In this document: positions 22,178 through 34,005 of the stretch, in pieces
Position numbering within the stretch: the stretch's first letter is position 1
Layout of the letters: each line of letters begins with the position of its first letter
Origin: Clostridia bacterium
GTDB taxonomy: Bacteria > Bacillota > Clostridia > Christensenellales > Borkfalkiaceae
Length of the DNA stretch: 34,294 bases
Assembly: GCA_900767885.1 (NCBI GenBank)
Contig: CAAGAU010000030.1
Coordinates: forward strand, 1-34,294
Direction of reading: 5' to 3'
Translations under genes and position numbers: made by a program
The notes under the pieces: generated by a model
Told to the model about the DNA's origin: nothing
The model's input: the letters and a program-made list of their open reading frames with translations, nothing else
The model's database searches: none

Positions 22178-22208
22178 ACGACTGTATTATTGCCTTTTCG
22201 GTTGTTCA

Positions 22209-22241
22209 GGGGGATTGCCGCGCCTGCGGCTCGCAATGACA
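22209..22241 (-). repeat. CATTGCGAG...GCGGCAATC type short palindromic repeat
   Basis: Read on the minus strand, TGTCATTGCGAGCCGCAGGC runs into GCGGCAATCCCC, a format familiar from intergenic regions of many unrelated bacteria. The arms GATTGCCGCG and CTCGCAATGA pair imperfectly around CCTGCGG. Confidence 0.55.
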
Positions 22242-22249
22242 CGGTTTAT

Positions 22250-22300
22250 CCCCTATCGGCACTTCGTGCCACTTCCCCCGAAGGAGGAAGCGAAGGCGAG
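22250..22300. repeat. Family D repeat fragment
   Basis: GGCACTTCGTGCC is a perfect small hairpin and is followed by CCCCCGAAGGAGGAAGC, an inverted match to blocks at 10332-10396 and 12917-12965. It ends just before the rqcP stop codon. Confidence 0.4.
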
Positions 22301-22311
22301 TGCCTGCTCTT

Positions 22312-22554
22312 TTACTCTATTATCTCGTAAAGAGAAGAAACCTCGTCTTTTTTGACCGTTTCCTTTAAAGAAAGCACCCTGAATTTTACCGTTTCGTCCC
22401 CGAAACGAATCTCTACCTCGTCGCCGATTTTCAGCGTGTAAGCTGGCTTTACTTCGCGCCCGTTTACCGATACTCTTCCGCCTTTTACCGCCTCGTTGGC
22501 TACCGTTCTTCGCTTTAATATCCTCGAAACTTTAAGAAATTTGTCTATCCGCAT
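22312..22554 (-). CDS. rqcP: RqcP (YabO-type) S4 RNA-binding protein
   Basis: This is an 80-residue single S4 domain protein: MRIDKFLKVSRILKRRTVAN, then GRVSVNGREVKPAYTLKIGD. RqcP works with RqcH on stalled 60S-like (50S) subunits to add alanine tails to incomplete chains in Bacillota. Basic residues cluster in the first helix, as needed for RNA binding. A weak AAGGCAG lies about five bases before the ATG. It is transcribed away from rpoB, with the two starts separated by 259 bases. HslR-type heat-shock S4 proteins look similar; the length and sequence favour RqcP. Confidence 0.85.
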   Translation of the reverse strand: MRIDKFLKVSRILKRRTVANEAVKGGRVSVNGREVKPAYTLKIGDEVEIRFGDETVKFRVLSLKETVKKDEVSSLYEIIE

Positions 22555-22616
22555 ACTCTGCCTTACAAAAAAATAAAAAAAATTTCTATAATTATTATAA
22601 AATAACCCGAAAACGC

Positions 22617-22645
22617 TTGACGAATATAAAATTTTCGGATATAAT
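22617..22645 (+). promoter_or_regulatory. Sigma-A promoter of rpoBC
   Basis: TTGACG (22617-22622), a 17 bp spacer and TATAAT (22640-22645). Further TATAAT-like boxes lie at about 22655 and 22663. The leader is about 160 bases long and holds a perfect hairpin CGGCGT/ACGCCG with an AAAA loop (22709-22724); its role is unknown. No protein gene is supported in 22555-22813. Confidence 0.75.
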
Positions 22646-22813
22646 CATATAATGCTATAATATCTATAATAGCGTCTTTTTGCGCTTTTTTTAGATTTTT
22701 AAGGATTTTCGGCGTAAAAACGCCGTTAAATTTTCGTTTTTCGTGGGTATTATACACCTAAACGGAAATTAAAGCAAGACTTTTTCGCAAAAAAACTCAA
22801 AGGAGAGATTTTA

Positions 22814-25800
22814 ATGACGCGCAATTTACCGATACAAAAGTTCGGCAACGTCGAGAGAAGAACGTTTGCAAAGACCGTAGAAGTACAGCCGATGCCGTAT
22901 CTTATCGAGATTCAAAGGGATTCTTATAATGCCTTTATCGAAGAGGGTATAAGCGAAGTTTTCGAGGACTACTCGCCTATAACCGACTATTCCGACCGTT
23001 TCGAACTTTATTTTCTCGATCACTCGCTTTCGGATAAGCCCAAGTACGAGGAAAAGGAATGCCGCGACCGCGACGCTACTTACGCCGTTCAGTTAAAGGT
23101 AAAAGTCAGGCTCGTAAACAAAGTTACGGGCGAAATAATAGATCAGGACGTGTTTATGGGCGACCTGCCCAAAATGACGGAAAACGGTTCGTTCATCATA
23201 AACGGCGCGGAGCGCGTCATCGTTTCGCAACTCGTGCGTTCGCCGGGCGTATACAACGGTTTCGAGTACAGCAAATCGGGTAAAAAGTTATACAGCACCA
23301 CCGTCATACCCAACCGCGGCGCGTGGCTCGAATTCGAGCAGGATTCCGACAACGTGCTTTGGGTCAAGGTTGACAGAACGCGTAAACTTACCGCGTCGCT
23401 CCTTCTCCGCGCGCTCGGTTTCGGTACGAACGATCAGATAAACGCCGTATTCGAAAACGACCCCATGATGAACGACACCATGGCGAAAGACGTTGCGCAG
23501 ACCGAGAGCGAAGGTTTATACGAATTATACAGAAGAATCCGCCCCGGCGAAGTTCCCACCGAGGACGCCGTTCGTCAGCAACTTAAAAATCTTTTCTACG
23601 ATCCGAGAAGATACGATTGCGCAAAGGTAGGCAGATATAAATTCAACAAACGCCTCAATATGGGCGTGAGAGCGGTTGGCTGCACCGCTTACGAGGATAT
23701 AGTATCCGAGGACGGCGAACTTATAGTAAAGCAAGGCGAAGTTATTTCCGCCGAGCAAGCCAAACTTATACAAAACAGCGGCATCAACGAAATTTACGTA
23801 AGAGTCGACGGCGACAAAAAGCATAAGATTATAGCCAACAACGCCGTGGAATTCAAAGCGATTACGGGTATAGATCACCACGTGTTCGGTCTTACCGAAA
23901 ATATTCATTACCCCGATTACAAGTTTGAAAAACAACTTGCCGAAGAGGCGAAAACGGGCGATATCAACGCGATAGCGGATAAATACGCCGACGCCATCAA
24001 CGATATTTTCTACGTGGAAGAATCCGGCGTTGCGGAAGAAGAACAGAAACCCGAAGAAAAGAAGAACGCCGAAAAGAGAGTGGAACTCCGCAGAAGATTC
24101 GTATTCTCCTGCCGCGCGCTGTTCGATATAATCGAGGGCGAACCCGTAGAAAAACTCACCGCCGAGCAGAAGAAAAACGTTAAACTCGCGCTTGACAAAC
24201 TCAACCATAAACACATTACCGTAGACGATATAATCGCGACGGTTTCGCTTAACCTCGACTTAAACTACGGCATAGGCACGGTGGACAACATCGACCACCT
24301 CGGCAACAGACGCGTGCGTTCGGTAGGCGAACTTTTGCAGAACCAGTTCAGAATAGGTATTTCCCGTCTTGAAAGGGTTATCAAAGAGCGTATGTCCACG
24401 CAGGACCCCAAGGACGTTTCTCCTACGGGACTTATAAACGTACGCCCCGTTTCGAGCGCGATTAAAGAATTTTTCGGTTCTTCGCAGTTGTCGCAGTTCA
24501 TGGATCAGACCAACCCGATAGCCGAACTTACGCATAAGCGTAAACTTTCCGCGTTGGGTCCCGGCGGACTTAACCGCGAACGCGCCACTTTCGAGGTCCG
24601 CGACGTTCACTACACCCACTATGGTCGTATGTGTCCGATAGAAACCCCCGAAGGTCAGAACATAGGTCTTATCACCTCGCTTTCGGCTTACGCAAAAGTA
24701 AACGAATACGGCTTTATAGAGTCGGCTTACCGTCGCGTGGATAAACAGACGGGCAAGGTTACCGATATAGTAGACTACCTCACCGCCGACCGCGAGGACG
24801 CGTTTATAATAGCGCAAGCCAACGAGCCGCTCGACGAGGAAGGCAGATTTATCCGCGCCCGCGTAGCGTGCAGACGCCGCGACGAAATAACCGAACTCCC
24901 CAGGGAAGAAATAGATTATATGGACGTATCGCCCAAACAACTCGTTTCGGTAGCGACCGCGCTTATACCCTTCCTTGAAAACTGCGATACCAACCGTGCG
25001 TTGATGGGCTCCAACATGCAACGTCAGGCAGTTCCCCTCTTAAAGCCCGAACCGGCTATAGTAGGTACGGGTATCGAGGCTAAAATAGCATACGACTCCG
25101 GCGTACTCGTAATAGCCAAGAACGACGGCGTAGTCAAGTTTGTTTCGGGCAGCGAGATAATCGTAACCGAGGACGACGGCACTACGGGCGGCGTGGACAG
25201 AACTTATACCCTTAAAAAATTCGAGCGTTCCAACCAGGGTACGTGTCTTAACCAGCACCCCATAGTTTCCACGGGCGACAAGGTTAAAAAAGGCGCGATA
25301 CTTGCGGACGGCCCCGCAACCTGCGACGGCGAACTTTCGCTCGGCAGAAACATTCTCATCGGCTTTATGACCTGGGAAGGTTATAACTACGAGGACGCTA
25401 TACTTCTTTCCGAAAAACTCGTGCAGAACGACGTGTTTACCTCTATCCATATAGAAGAACACGAGATAGAGTGCCGCGAAACGAGGCTCGGCGAAGAAGA
25501 AATCACGAGAGATATACCCAACATCGGCGACGACGCGCTTAAAGACCTTGACGAAAACGGCGTTATAAGAATAGGCGCGGAAGTTGCGAGCGGCGATATT
25601 CTCGTAGGTAAAGTTACGCCCAAGGGCGAAACCGAACTTACCCCCGAAGAAAGACTTTTACGCGCTATCTTCGGCGAAAAGGCAAGAGAAGTAAGAGATT
25701 CTTCGCTTCGCGTTCCGCACGGCGAAGGCGGCATAGTAGTAGACGTTAAAAGGTTCTCGCGCGCCAACAAGGACGAGCTTTCGCCCGGCGTAAGCGAACT

Positions 25801-26809
25801 TTACAGGGTTTACATCGCGCAAAAGAGAAAGATTTCCGTCGGCGACAAGATGGCGGGACGTTACGGCAACAAGGGCGTTATTTCGAGAATACTGCCCGAA
25901 GCGGATATGCCTTTCCTTGCGGACGGCACTCCTTTGCAGATAGTGCTTAACCCCCTCGGCGTTCCCTCGCGTATGAATATAGGTCAGGTACTCGAAGTAC
26001 ACCTTTCGCTCGTGTGTAAACAACTCGGCTGGAAGATAGCGACCCCCGTATTCGACGGCGCGTCCGAAACCGATATAAGAGAACTTCTCGAAGAAAATCA
26101 CTTCGTGAACCCCTACGGCGAAGTTGACGGTAAAATTCAACTTTACGACGGCAGAACGGGCGAACCGTTTGAACACCGCGTTACCGTGGGCTATATGTAC
26201 ATGATTAAACTCCACCACCTCGTAGACGATAAGATTCACGCCCGTTCGGTAGGACCTTATTCGGTGGTAACGCAACAACCTCTCGGCGGTAAGGCACAGT
26301 TCGGCGGACAACGTTTCGGCGAAATGGAAGTCTGGGCTTTGGAGGCATACGGCGCGTCGCATATATTGCAGGAAATACTCACCGTCAAGTCCGACGACGT
26401 AGTGGGCAGGGTAAAGACTTACGAGTCGATAGTAAAGGGCAACGACATTTCCGAACCGGGTATTCCCGAATCGTTCAAAGTGCTGTTAAAGGAATTGCAG
26501 TCGCTCGCGCTCGATATGAAAGTGCTTACCGAAAACCACGAGGAAATCAATCTTAAAGACCTCACCGAAGAAGCCGACGACTATATGCCGCTCGAAAAGA
26601 AAGAGCGCGTGGATTACGTCGATCTCGACGTGGATCACGATTCCGCAGACGAAGATACCGAAGAAGACGATTCCATCTTCGAGGACTTTGACGACGCTAC
26701 CACGACCGTGGAAGAGGACGAGGACTTTAAGTCCAACGAATTGTTCGACGACTTTGACGATCTTGACGATCTCGACGACGACGGCAACGGCGACGGGGAC
26801 GACGAATAA
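22814..26809 (+). CDS. rpoB: RNA polymerase beta subunit
   Basis: RpoB is the second-largest core subunit and forms half of the active-site cleft. The rifampicin pocket (about 553-590) reads FFGSSQLSQFMDQTNPIAEL then THKRKLSALGPGGL. The residues usually mutated in resistance (Q, D, H and S in this stretch) are wild type, so sensitivity is expected. Other core motifs include YGRMCPIETPEGQNIGLI and GDKMAGRYGNKGVISRILPE. Two lineage features stand out: an extra charged segment at about 375-470 before KHITVDDIIATV, and a strongly acidic C-terminal tail (about 1255-1331) dominated by Asp and Glu. AAGGAG lies eight bases upstream of the ATG. rpoC follows after 17 bases. Confidence 0.98.
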   Translation: MTRNLPIQKFGNVERRTFAKTVEVQPMPYLIEIQRDSYNAFIEEGISEVFEDYSPITDYSDRFELYFLDHSLSDKPKYEEKECRDRDATYAVQLKVKVRLVNKVTGEIIDQDVFMGDLPKMTENGSFIINGAERVIVSQLVRSPGVYNGFEYSKSGKKLYSTTVIPNRGAWLEFEQDSDNVLWVKVDRTRKLTASLLLRALGFGTNDQINAVFENDPMMNDTMAKDVAQTESEGLYELYRRIRPGEVPTEDAVRQQLKNLFYDPRRYDCAKVGRYKFNKRLNMGVRAVGCTAYEDIVSEDGELIVKQGEVISAEQAKLIQNSGINEIYVRVDGDKKHKIIANNAVEFKAITGIDHHVFGLTENIHYPDYKFEKQLAEEAKTGDINAIADKYADAINDIFYVEESGVAEEEQKPEEKKNAEKRVELRRRFVFSCRALFDIIEGEPVEKLTAEQKKNVKLALDKLNHKHITVDDIIATVSLNLDLNYGIGTVDNIDHLGNRRVRSVGELLQNQFRIGISRLERVIKERMSTQDPKDVSPTGLINVRPVSSAIKEFFGSSQLSQFMDQTNPIAELTHKRKLSALGPGGLNRERATFEVRDVHYTHYGRMCPIETPEGQNIGLITSLSAYAKVNEYGFIESAYRRVDKQTGKVTDIVDYLTADREDAFIIAQANEPLDEEGRFIRARVACRRRDEITELPREEIDYMDVSPKQLVSVATALIPFLENCDTNRALMGSNMQRQAVPLLKPEPAIVGTGIEAKIAYDSGVLVIAKNDGVVKFVSGSEIIVTEDDGTTGGVDRTYTLKKFERSNQGTCLNQHPIVSTGDKVKKGAILADGPATCDGELSLGRNILIGFMTWEGYNYEDAILLSEKLVQNDVFTSIHIEEHEIECRETRLGEEEITRDIPNIGDDALKDLDENGVIRIGAEVASGDILVGKVTPKGETELTPEERLLRAIFGEKAREVRDSSLRVPHGEGGIVVDVKRFSRANKDELSPGVSELYRVYIAQKRKISVGDKMAGRYGNKGVISRILPEADMPFLADGTPLQIVLNPLGVPSRMNIGQVLEVHLSLVCKQLGWKIATPVFDGASETDIRELLEENHFVNPYGEVDGKIQLYDGRTGEPFEHRVTVGYMYMIKLHHLVDDKIHARSVGPYSVVTQQPLGGKAQFGGQRFGEMEVWALEAYGASHILQEILTVKSDDVVGRVKTYESIVKGNDISEPGIPESFKVLLKELQSLALDMKVLTENHEEINLKDLTEEADDYMPLEKKERVDYVDLDVDHDSADEDTEEDDSIFEDFDDATTTVEEDEDFKSNELFDDFDDLDDLDDDGNGDGDDE

Positions 26810-26826
26810 TTACGGGAGGAAAGTAA

Positions 26827-30645
<3,819 letters not shown>

Positions 30646-30673
30646 GGCGAATAACGAATAATACGTGCATAAG

Positions 30674-30713
30674 AAAGGCGGCGCGGAGCATTTGCTCCGC
30701 GCCGCCTTTTTTT
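30674..30713 (+). terminator. Intrinsic terminator of rpoBC
   Basis: Perfect 16 bp arms AAAGGCGGCGCGGAGC (30674-30689) and GCTCCGCGCCGCCTTT (30694-30709) enclose a four-base loop and are followed by seven or more T's. It lies 28 bases after the rpoC stop and directly before the convergent LysR gene. Confidence 0.93.
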
Positions 30714-30722
30714 GGTTTTGCG

Positions 30723-31634
30723 TTAAATGGATAATTCTCTTTTTACGATACAAAGCGCGGTAATAAAATCCTTGTCCGTTTTTGACAGACAATAATCGGA
30801 CGGGTAGATAAGCACGTCGCGGAATCTGTGCGCGCCGCCCGCAAACGTAAACTCTTTAAGCCCGTATTTTTCAAGCGTTGCCGCGGCGGTCGGTTCGATA
30901 AACGCGCAGGCGTTTTTAGTCGTCGATAACGCCGAAAACAAACTCGCCCGGTCGGTAAAATATATGGTCTTTTTCGCTTCGCCGAAAAATTTTTCGCCCG
31001 AAATAAACGGCGGGTTGACTTCGCCGATAAATTCCGCGCGGATTAACCCTTCGAGTTTTTCGGCGGTTATATCGGTTGATTTCGCAAGTTCGCCGTCTGC
31101 CGCGGCTACCAGCCTTAATCCGAATTCGGCAACGAGTTCGTGCGATAGTTTTTTACCGTCAAAGGCTTCTTTCGCCTGCTTGTCCGCCTGCGACGGATAA
31201 CGGACTACGCCTATCGTACAGTCCTTGTTGATAACGTCTTCTATAACGGTATGGTTGTCGGTTTCTTTTACGGTTACTCTGCAACGTTCGCCGCCGAAAC
31301 CGTCGAGAAATCTCGAAAAAGCCTCCGAAATATAACCCGAGTGGGGTACGCTTACCGCAAAAGTCTTGATTTTTCCCGTTTTATTGTGGAATTCCGCCTC
31401 GACTTCCTCGATTTCGCGAATTATTTTTTTGCCGTATTCTATCAGTTTTTCGCCGTCGGGCGTGAGCGATATGCCCTTGGAAGTGCGCTCGAAAATAACC
31501 GTGCCGAGTTCTTTTTCCAGTTCCTTTATCGCCCTCGATAAGTTGGGTTGAGCAACGAAAAGTTCTTCCGCCGCTTTATTAAGCGATCCCGCCTTGGCAA
31601 CCGCCACCGCGTATTTTAAATATATAACGTTCAT
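30723..31634 (-). CDS. LysR family transcriptional regulator
   Basis: This 303-residue regulator has the N-terminal winged helix-turn-helix of the LysR family: YLKYAVAVAKAGSLNKAAEE, then AQPNLSRAIKELEKELG and FERTSKGISLTPDGE (1-60). A linker helix (about 62-88) and a two-lobed effector-binding domain (about 90-300) follow. The effector cannot be named. LysR genes are often divergent from their target, but here the upstream side is the 277 bp element and then a same-strand ABC exporter, so the target is unclear. The TAAAAT -10 box ends six bases before the ATG and there is no Shine-Dalgarno, which suggests a leaderless transcript. Confidence 0.92.
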   Translation of the reverse strand: MNVIYLKYAVAVAKAGSLNKAAEELFVAQPNLSRAIKELEKELGTVIFERTSKGISLTPDGEKLIEYGKKIIREIEEVEAEFHNKTGKIKTFAVSVPHSGYISEAFSRFLDGFGGERCRVTVKETDNHTVIEDVINKDCTIGVVRYPSQADKQAKEAFDGKKLSHELVAEFGLRLVAAADGELAKSTDITAEKLEGLIRAEFIGEVNPPFISGEKFFGEAKKTIYFTDRASLFSALSTTKNACAFIEPTAAATLEKYGLKEFTFAGGAHRFRDVLIYPSDYCLSKTDKDFITALCIVKRELSI

Positions 31635-31640
31635 ATTCCG

Positions 31641-31669
31641 ATTTTAACCTATTTCGAGTTTTTTATCAA
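31641..31669 (-). promoter_or_regulatory. Promoter of the LysR gene, likely leaderless
   Basis: Minus-strand TTGATA (31664-31669), a 17 bp spacer and TAAAAT (31641-31646) end six bases before the ATG (31632-31634). The predicted start of transcription coincides with the start codon. Confidence 0.7.
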
Positions 31670-31777
31670 GTAAAATAAGCATTCGCACGAAAAAATGCGG
31701 CAAAAGTAACGAATTTTGTCGAAAAATGCGACTTTCAAATGCTATCACGCGAGGTCTTCCTGCGCTATTTTGCTGTG

Positions 31778-32054
31778 AGCCGCAGGTAATTGCGTTTGAA
31801 CGCGCCACAACGCCGCTATTTACGCGCTTTTTTGCAAATTCTCGCTTGATGTATTGATATACACCATCGTTCGACTTTGCAACAAATCATCGAAAATATC
31901 GGCGTTGTGGTTGCAAGCAAGTCTGACGGTGCGTTTTTAGGTTAAGACAAGGCACGCGAGCGGGTTCATACTATGTGGTATAACCCGTGAGCGTAACGCA
32001 GTATTAGCCAAAAACACGCCGTCAGACCGAGTTCAAACGCAATTACCTGCGGCT
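31778..32054. repeat. 277 bp element with perfect 24 bp terminal inverted repeats and two internal hairpin arms
   Basis: The ends are exact inverted 24-mers: 31778-31801, beginning AGCCGCAGGTAATTG, and 32031-32054. Between them are two independent arms. Arm 1 is closed by CCACAACGCCG (31805-31815)/CGGCGTTGTGG (31900-31910), with TTTGCAA inner pairing. Arm 2 is closed by GTCTGACGG (31921-31929)/CCGTCAGAC (32019-32027), extending inward through GTTTTT/AAAAAC and CGGGTT/AACCCG. Together they make a three-way junction as DNA or RNA. There is no reading frame, transposase or clear target duplication. The right end supplies the last codons and stop of the ABC exporter. Confidence 0.85.
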
Positions 32055-33881
32055 AAGGTCATTTAACGCCTTTAACTCGTAAAACTTGCCTTTTTTAGCC
32101 ATAAGTTGTTCGTAAGTACCCGTTTCCACGCAGACGCCGCCTTCCATAACCACTATTCTGTCCGCGTCGCGGATAGTGGAAAGCCTGTGCGCGACTATAA
32201 AAGTCGTTCTGCCTTTTACGCACGAGGCTATGGCTTTCTGCACGTGGTATTCCGAAATATTGTCGAGTGCGGAAGTCGCCTCGTCGAGTATGAGTATGCT
32301 CGGGTTGCGGATAAGCGCGCGGGCAATGGTAACGCGCTGTTTTTGTCCGCCCGAAAGTTTTCCGCCGTTCTCGCCCACGTTGGTATCAAGCCCGTCGGGC
32401 AGTTCGGGTAAAAACTCGGTAATATCGGCTTGCTCGACTACTTTTTGCAGTTGTTCTTCGGTGTATTTTTCAAGTCCGTAGGTTATGTTGTCGCGTATGC
32501 TGCCGGCAAAAAGAATACTGTTTTGCGGCACGACGGATATGTGGTGGCGGTACGCGGAAAGGTCTAAATCCTCGATGGATTTACCGTCTATATAAAGCGC
32601 GCCCTCGGTTGGTTTCAAAAAGCCTATAATCATATTCATAAGCGTGGACTTGCCCGAACCTGAAGAACCTACCACGGCTATACATTCGCCCGCTTTTACG
32701 GAGAGCGAAAAATCTTTTATAACGGGTTGGTCGCCGCCGGGGTAGCGATATGAAACGTGGTCGAACTCCACGTCGCCTTTAACCGCCGCTACTTTTTTCT
32801 TGCCCACGTTGTATTCCACGTCCGTTACGTTCATTATTTCCGAAAGCGACGAAAGAGCCTCCGCGCCGCTCGCGATTTGCGGAACGATGGAAACGATAGA
32901 AGAAACGTAACCCGAGATTGCGGCAAACATGGACTGATAAAGCACTACTTCGCCCACGGTGATTTTACCGTTAAGCGCGAGGAACGCGCAAAACACGAGG
33001 CAGGAAGAATTGAGCAGATTGTTTACCACCCAGTACATCGCGCCGAAACACGCCGCCGTGAGGTCTACTTTTTTGCCCGAGCCTTCGAGTTGTTTTATGG
33101 AACTTTCTACCGAACGGATTTCGGTTTCTTCCAGCCCGTGCGACTTGGTTACGGGCGCCATTACGAGCATGTTGGTAAGTTTGTTGCTCATAATTTCGGT
33201 TTTTATCCTGTAATCGCGGTTGGTTTTGCGTATTTTTTTTCTGAAAGCAAAGGTTATAAGCACGTTGCATGGTATAACGCATAAAAAGAACAACGCCACC
33301 GTGCCGTTTTTGTAAATCGCTATGGCGGAAGAAATAATCGCGCTCATAAGATTGGGTATGAGCGATTGCATAATACAGTTGAAAAGCGAATCTACCGAGT
33401 CGGTATCTTTTAAAAATTTGGATTGCACGCTGCCGGTTTGCATATCCTTATGGTAGGTTATGGAAAGGCTTTGCAACTTTCTTACCACGGTGCTTTTAAT
33501 GCCCGCGCTCGTTTTTCTTACGGCTTTGCTCACGACAAAACTGCGCAAGACCGTAGACGGCACGTTTTGCGCTACAAATATAAATATGATAACGCAGTCT
33601 ATAATTAACCTGTCGGTAATTTCGCTCGTGATCCCGCCCGAAGAAACGGCTTTGGTAACGAGGTCTATAATGTCAGCGGTGGCGAGCGGAACTACGTAGA
33701 GCGGGGCGGACTGAAAGATATAAACGAAACAGTTTAATAAAACCGCCCAGAAATTCATTTTAAGCAGTTTATATAAAAAGCGGTTTTTCTTTTTGCCCGT
33801 TTTTGCGGGGTCATCGTTAAAAAGGTAGTCGTAGTCGGGAATGGCGTTGTCGCTGCGTTTAAGCGTCCGCGATGGTTTCAT
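32043..33881 (-). CDS. ABC exporter (TM domain fused to ATPase)
   Basis: This is a 612-residue half-transporter of the MsbA/BmrA type that would work as a homodimer; the substrate is unknown. Residues 1-40 are a polar cytoplasmic lead, TM helices lie at about 42-330, and the ATPase at about 370-612. ATPase motifs are GSSGSGKST (Walker A, 405-413), VVPQNS (Q-loop), LSGGQ (509-513), ILILDE (529-534) and the H-loop histidine (565). The ATG at 33881 is chosen because CGGAG lies just upstream; an in-frame GTG 16 codons earlier lies inside a leader hairpin and has no ribosome site. The final Ser-Arg-Arg-stop (AGC CGC AGG TAA) is encoded by the terminal inverted repeat of the adjacent 277 bp element. 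No partner half-transporter is next to it. Confidence 0.92.
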   Translation of the reverse strand: MKPSRTLKRSDNAIPDYDYLFNDDPAKTGKKKNRFLYKLLKMNFWAVLLNCFVYIFQSAPLYVVPLATADIIDLVTKAVSSGGITSEITDRLIIDCVIIFIFVAQNVPSTVLRSFVVSKAVRKTSAGIKSTVVRKLQSLSITYHKDMQTGSVQSKFLKDTDSVDSLFNCIMQSLIPNLMSAIISSAIAIYKNGTVALFFLCVIPCNVLITFAFRKKIRKTNRDYRIKTEIMSNKLTNMLVMAPVTKSHGLEETEIRSVESSIKQLEGSGKKVDLTAACFGAMYWVVNNLLNSSCLVFCAFLALNGKITVGEVVLYQSMFAAISGYVSSIVSIVPQIASGAEALSSLSEIMNVTDVEYNVGKKKVAAVKGDVEFDHVSYRYPGGDQPVIKDFSLSVKAGECIAVVGSSGSGKSTLMNMIIGFLKPTEGALYIDGKSIEDLDLSAYRHHISVVPQNSILFAGSIRDNITYGLEKYTEEQLQKVVEQADITEFLPELPDGLDTNVGENGGKLSGGQKQRVTIARALIRNPSILILDEATSALDNISEYHVQKAIASCVKGRTTFIVAHRLSTIRDADRIVVMEGGVCVETGTYEQLMAKKGKFYELKALNDLSRR

Positions 33882-33905
33882 AAAAAATCTCCGTATAAAA
33901 AATAA

Positions 33906-33931
33906 AAGTGAACTCCTTGCGGAATTCACTT
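33906..33931 (-). promoter_or_regulatory. Terminator-like hairpin with GCAA tetraloop in the ABC gene leader
   Basis: In the minus-strand RNA, AAGUGAAUUCC and GGAGUUCACUU form 11 pairs (one G-U) around a GCAA tetraloop, followed by UUAUUUUUU. It begins about three bases after the predicted transcription start and lies upstream of the Shine-Dalgarno. It could act as an attenuator or a 5' stabilising stem. Confidence 0.6.
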
Positions 33932-33940
33932 CGTAAAGAA

Positions 33941-33969
33941 ATTATAACCCAAGTAAAAAAGTAAGTCAA
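33941..33969 (-). promoter_or_regulatory. Sigma-A promoter of the ABC exporter
   Basis: Minus-strand TTGACT (33964-33969), a 17 bp spacer and TATAAT (33941-33946) give transcription from about 33934 and a leader of about 50 bases. Confidence 0.82.
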
Positions 33970-34005
33970 GCGTAAAGACGAAAAAGTTTAAAAATTTTTC
34001 CGTAA

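Noticed and set aside
22563..22757. 64-codon minus-strand frame in the rpoB leader
   Set aside because: It lies across the rpoB promoter and leader, is A/T-biased with low-complexity Ile/Phe content, has no ribosome site and resembles no family.
33882..33929. Upstream GTG start adding 16 residues to the ABC exporter
   Set aside because: The GTG lies inside the leader hairpin without a ribosome site, while the ATG at 33881 has CGGAG just upstream.
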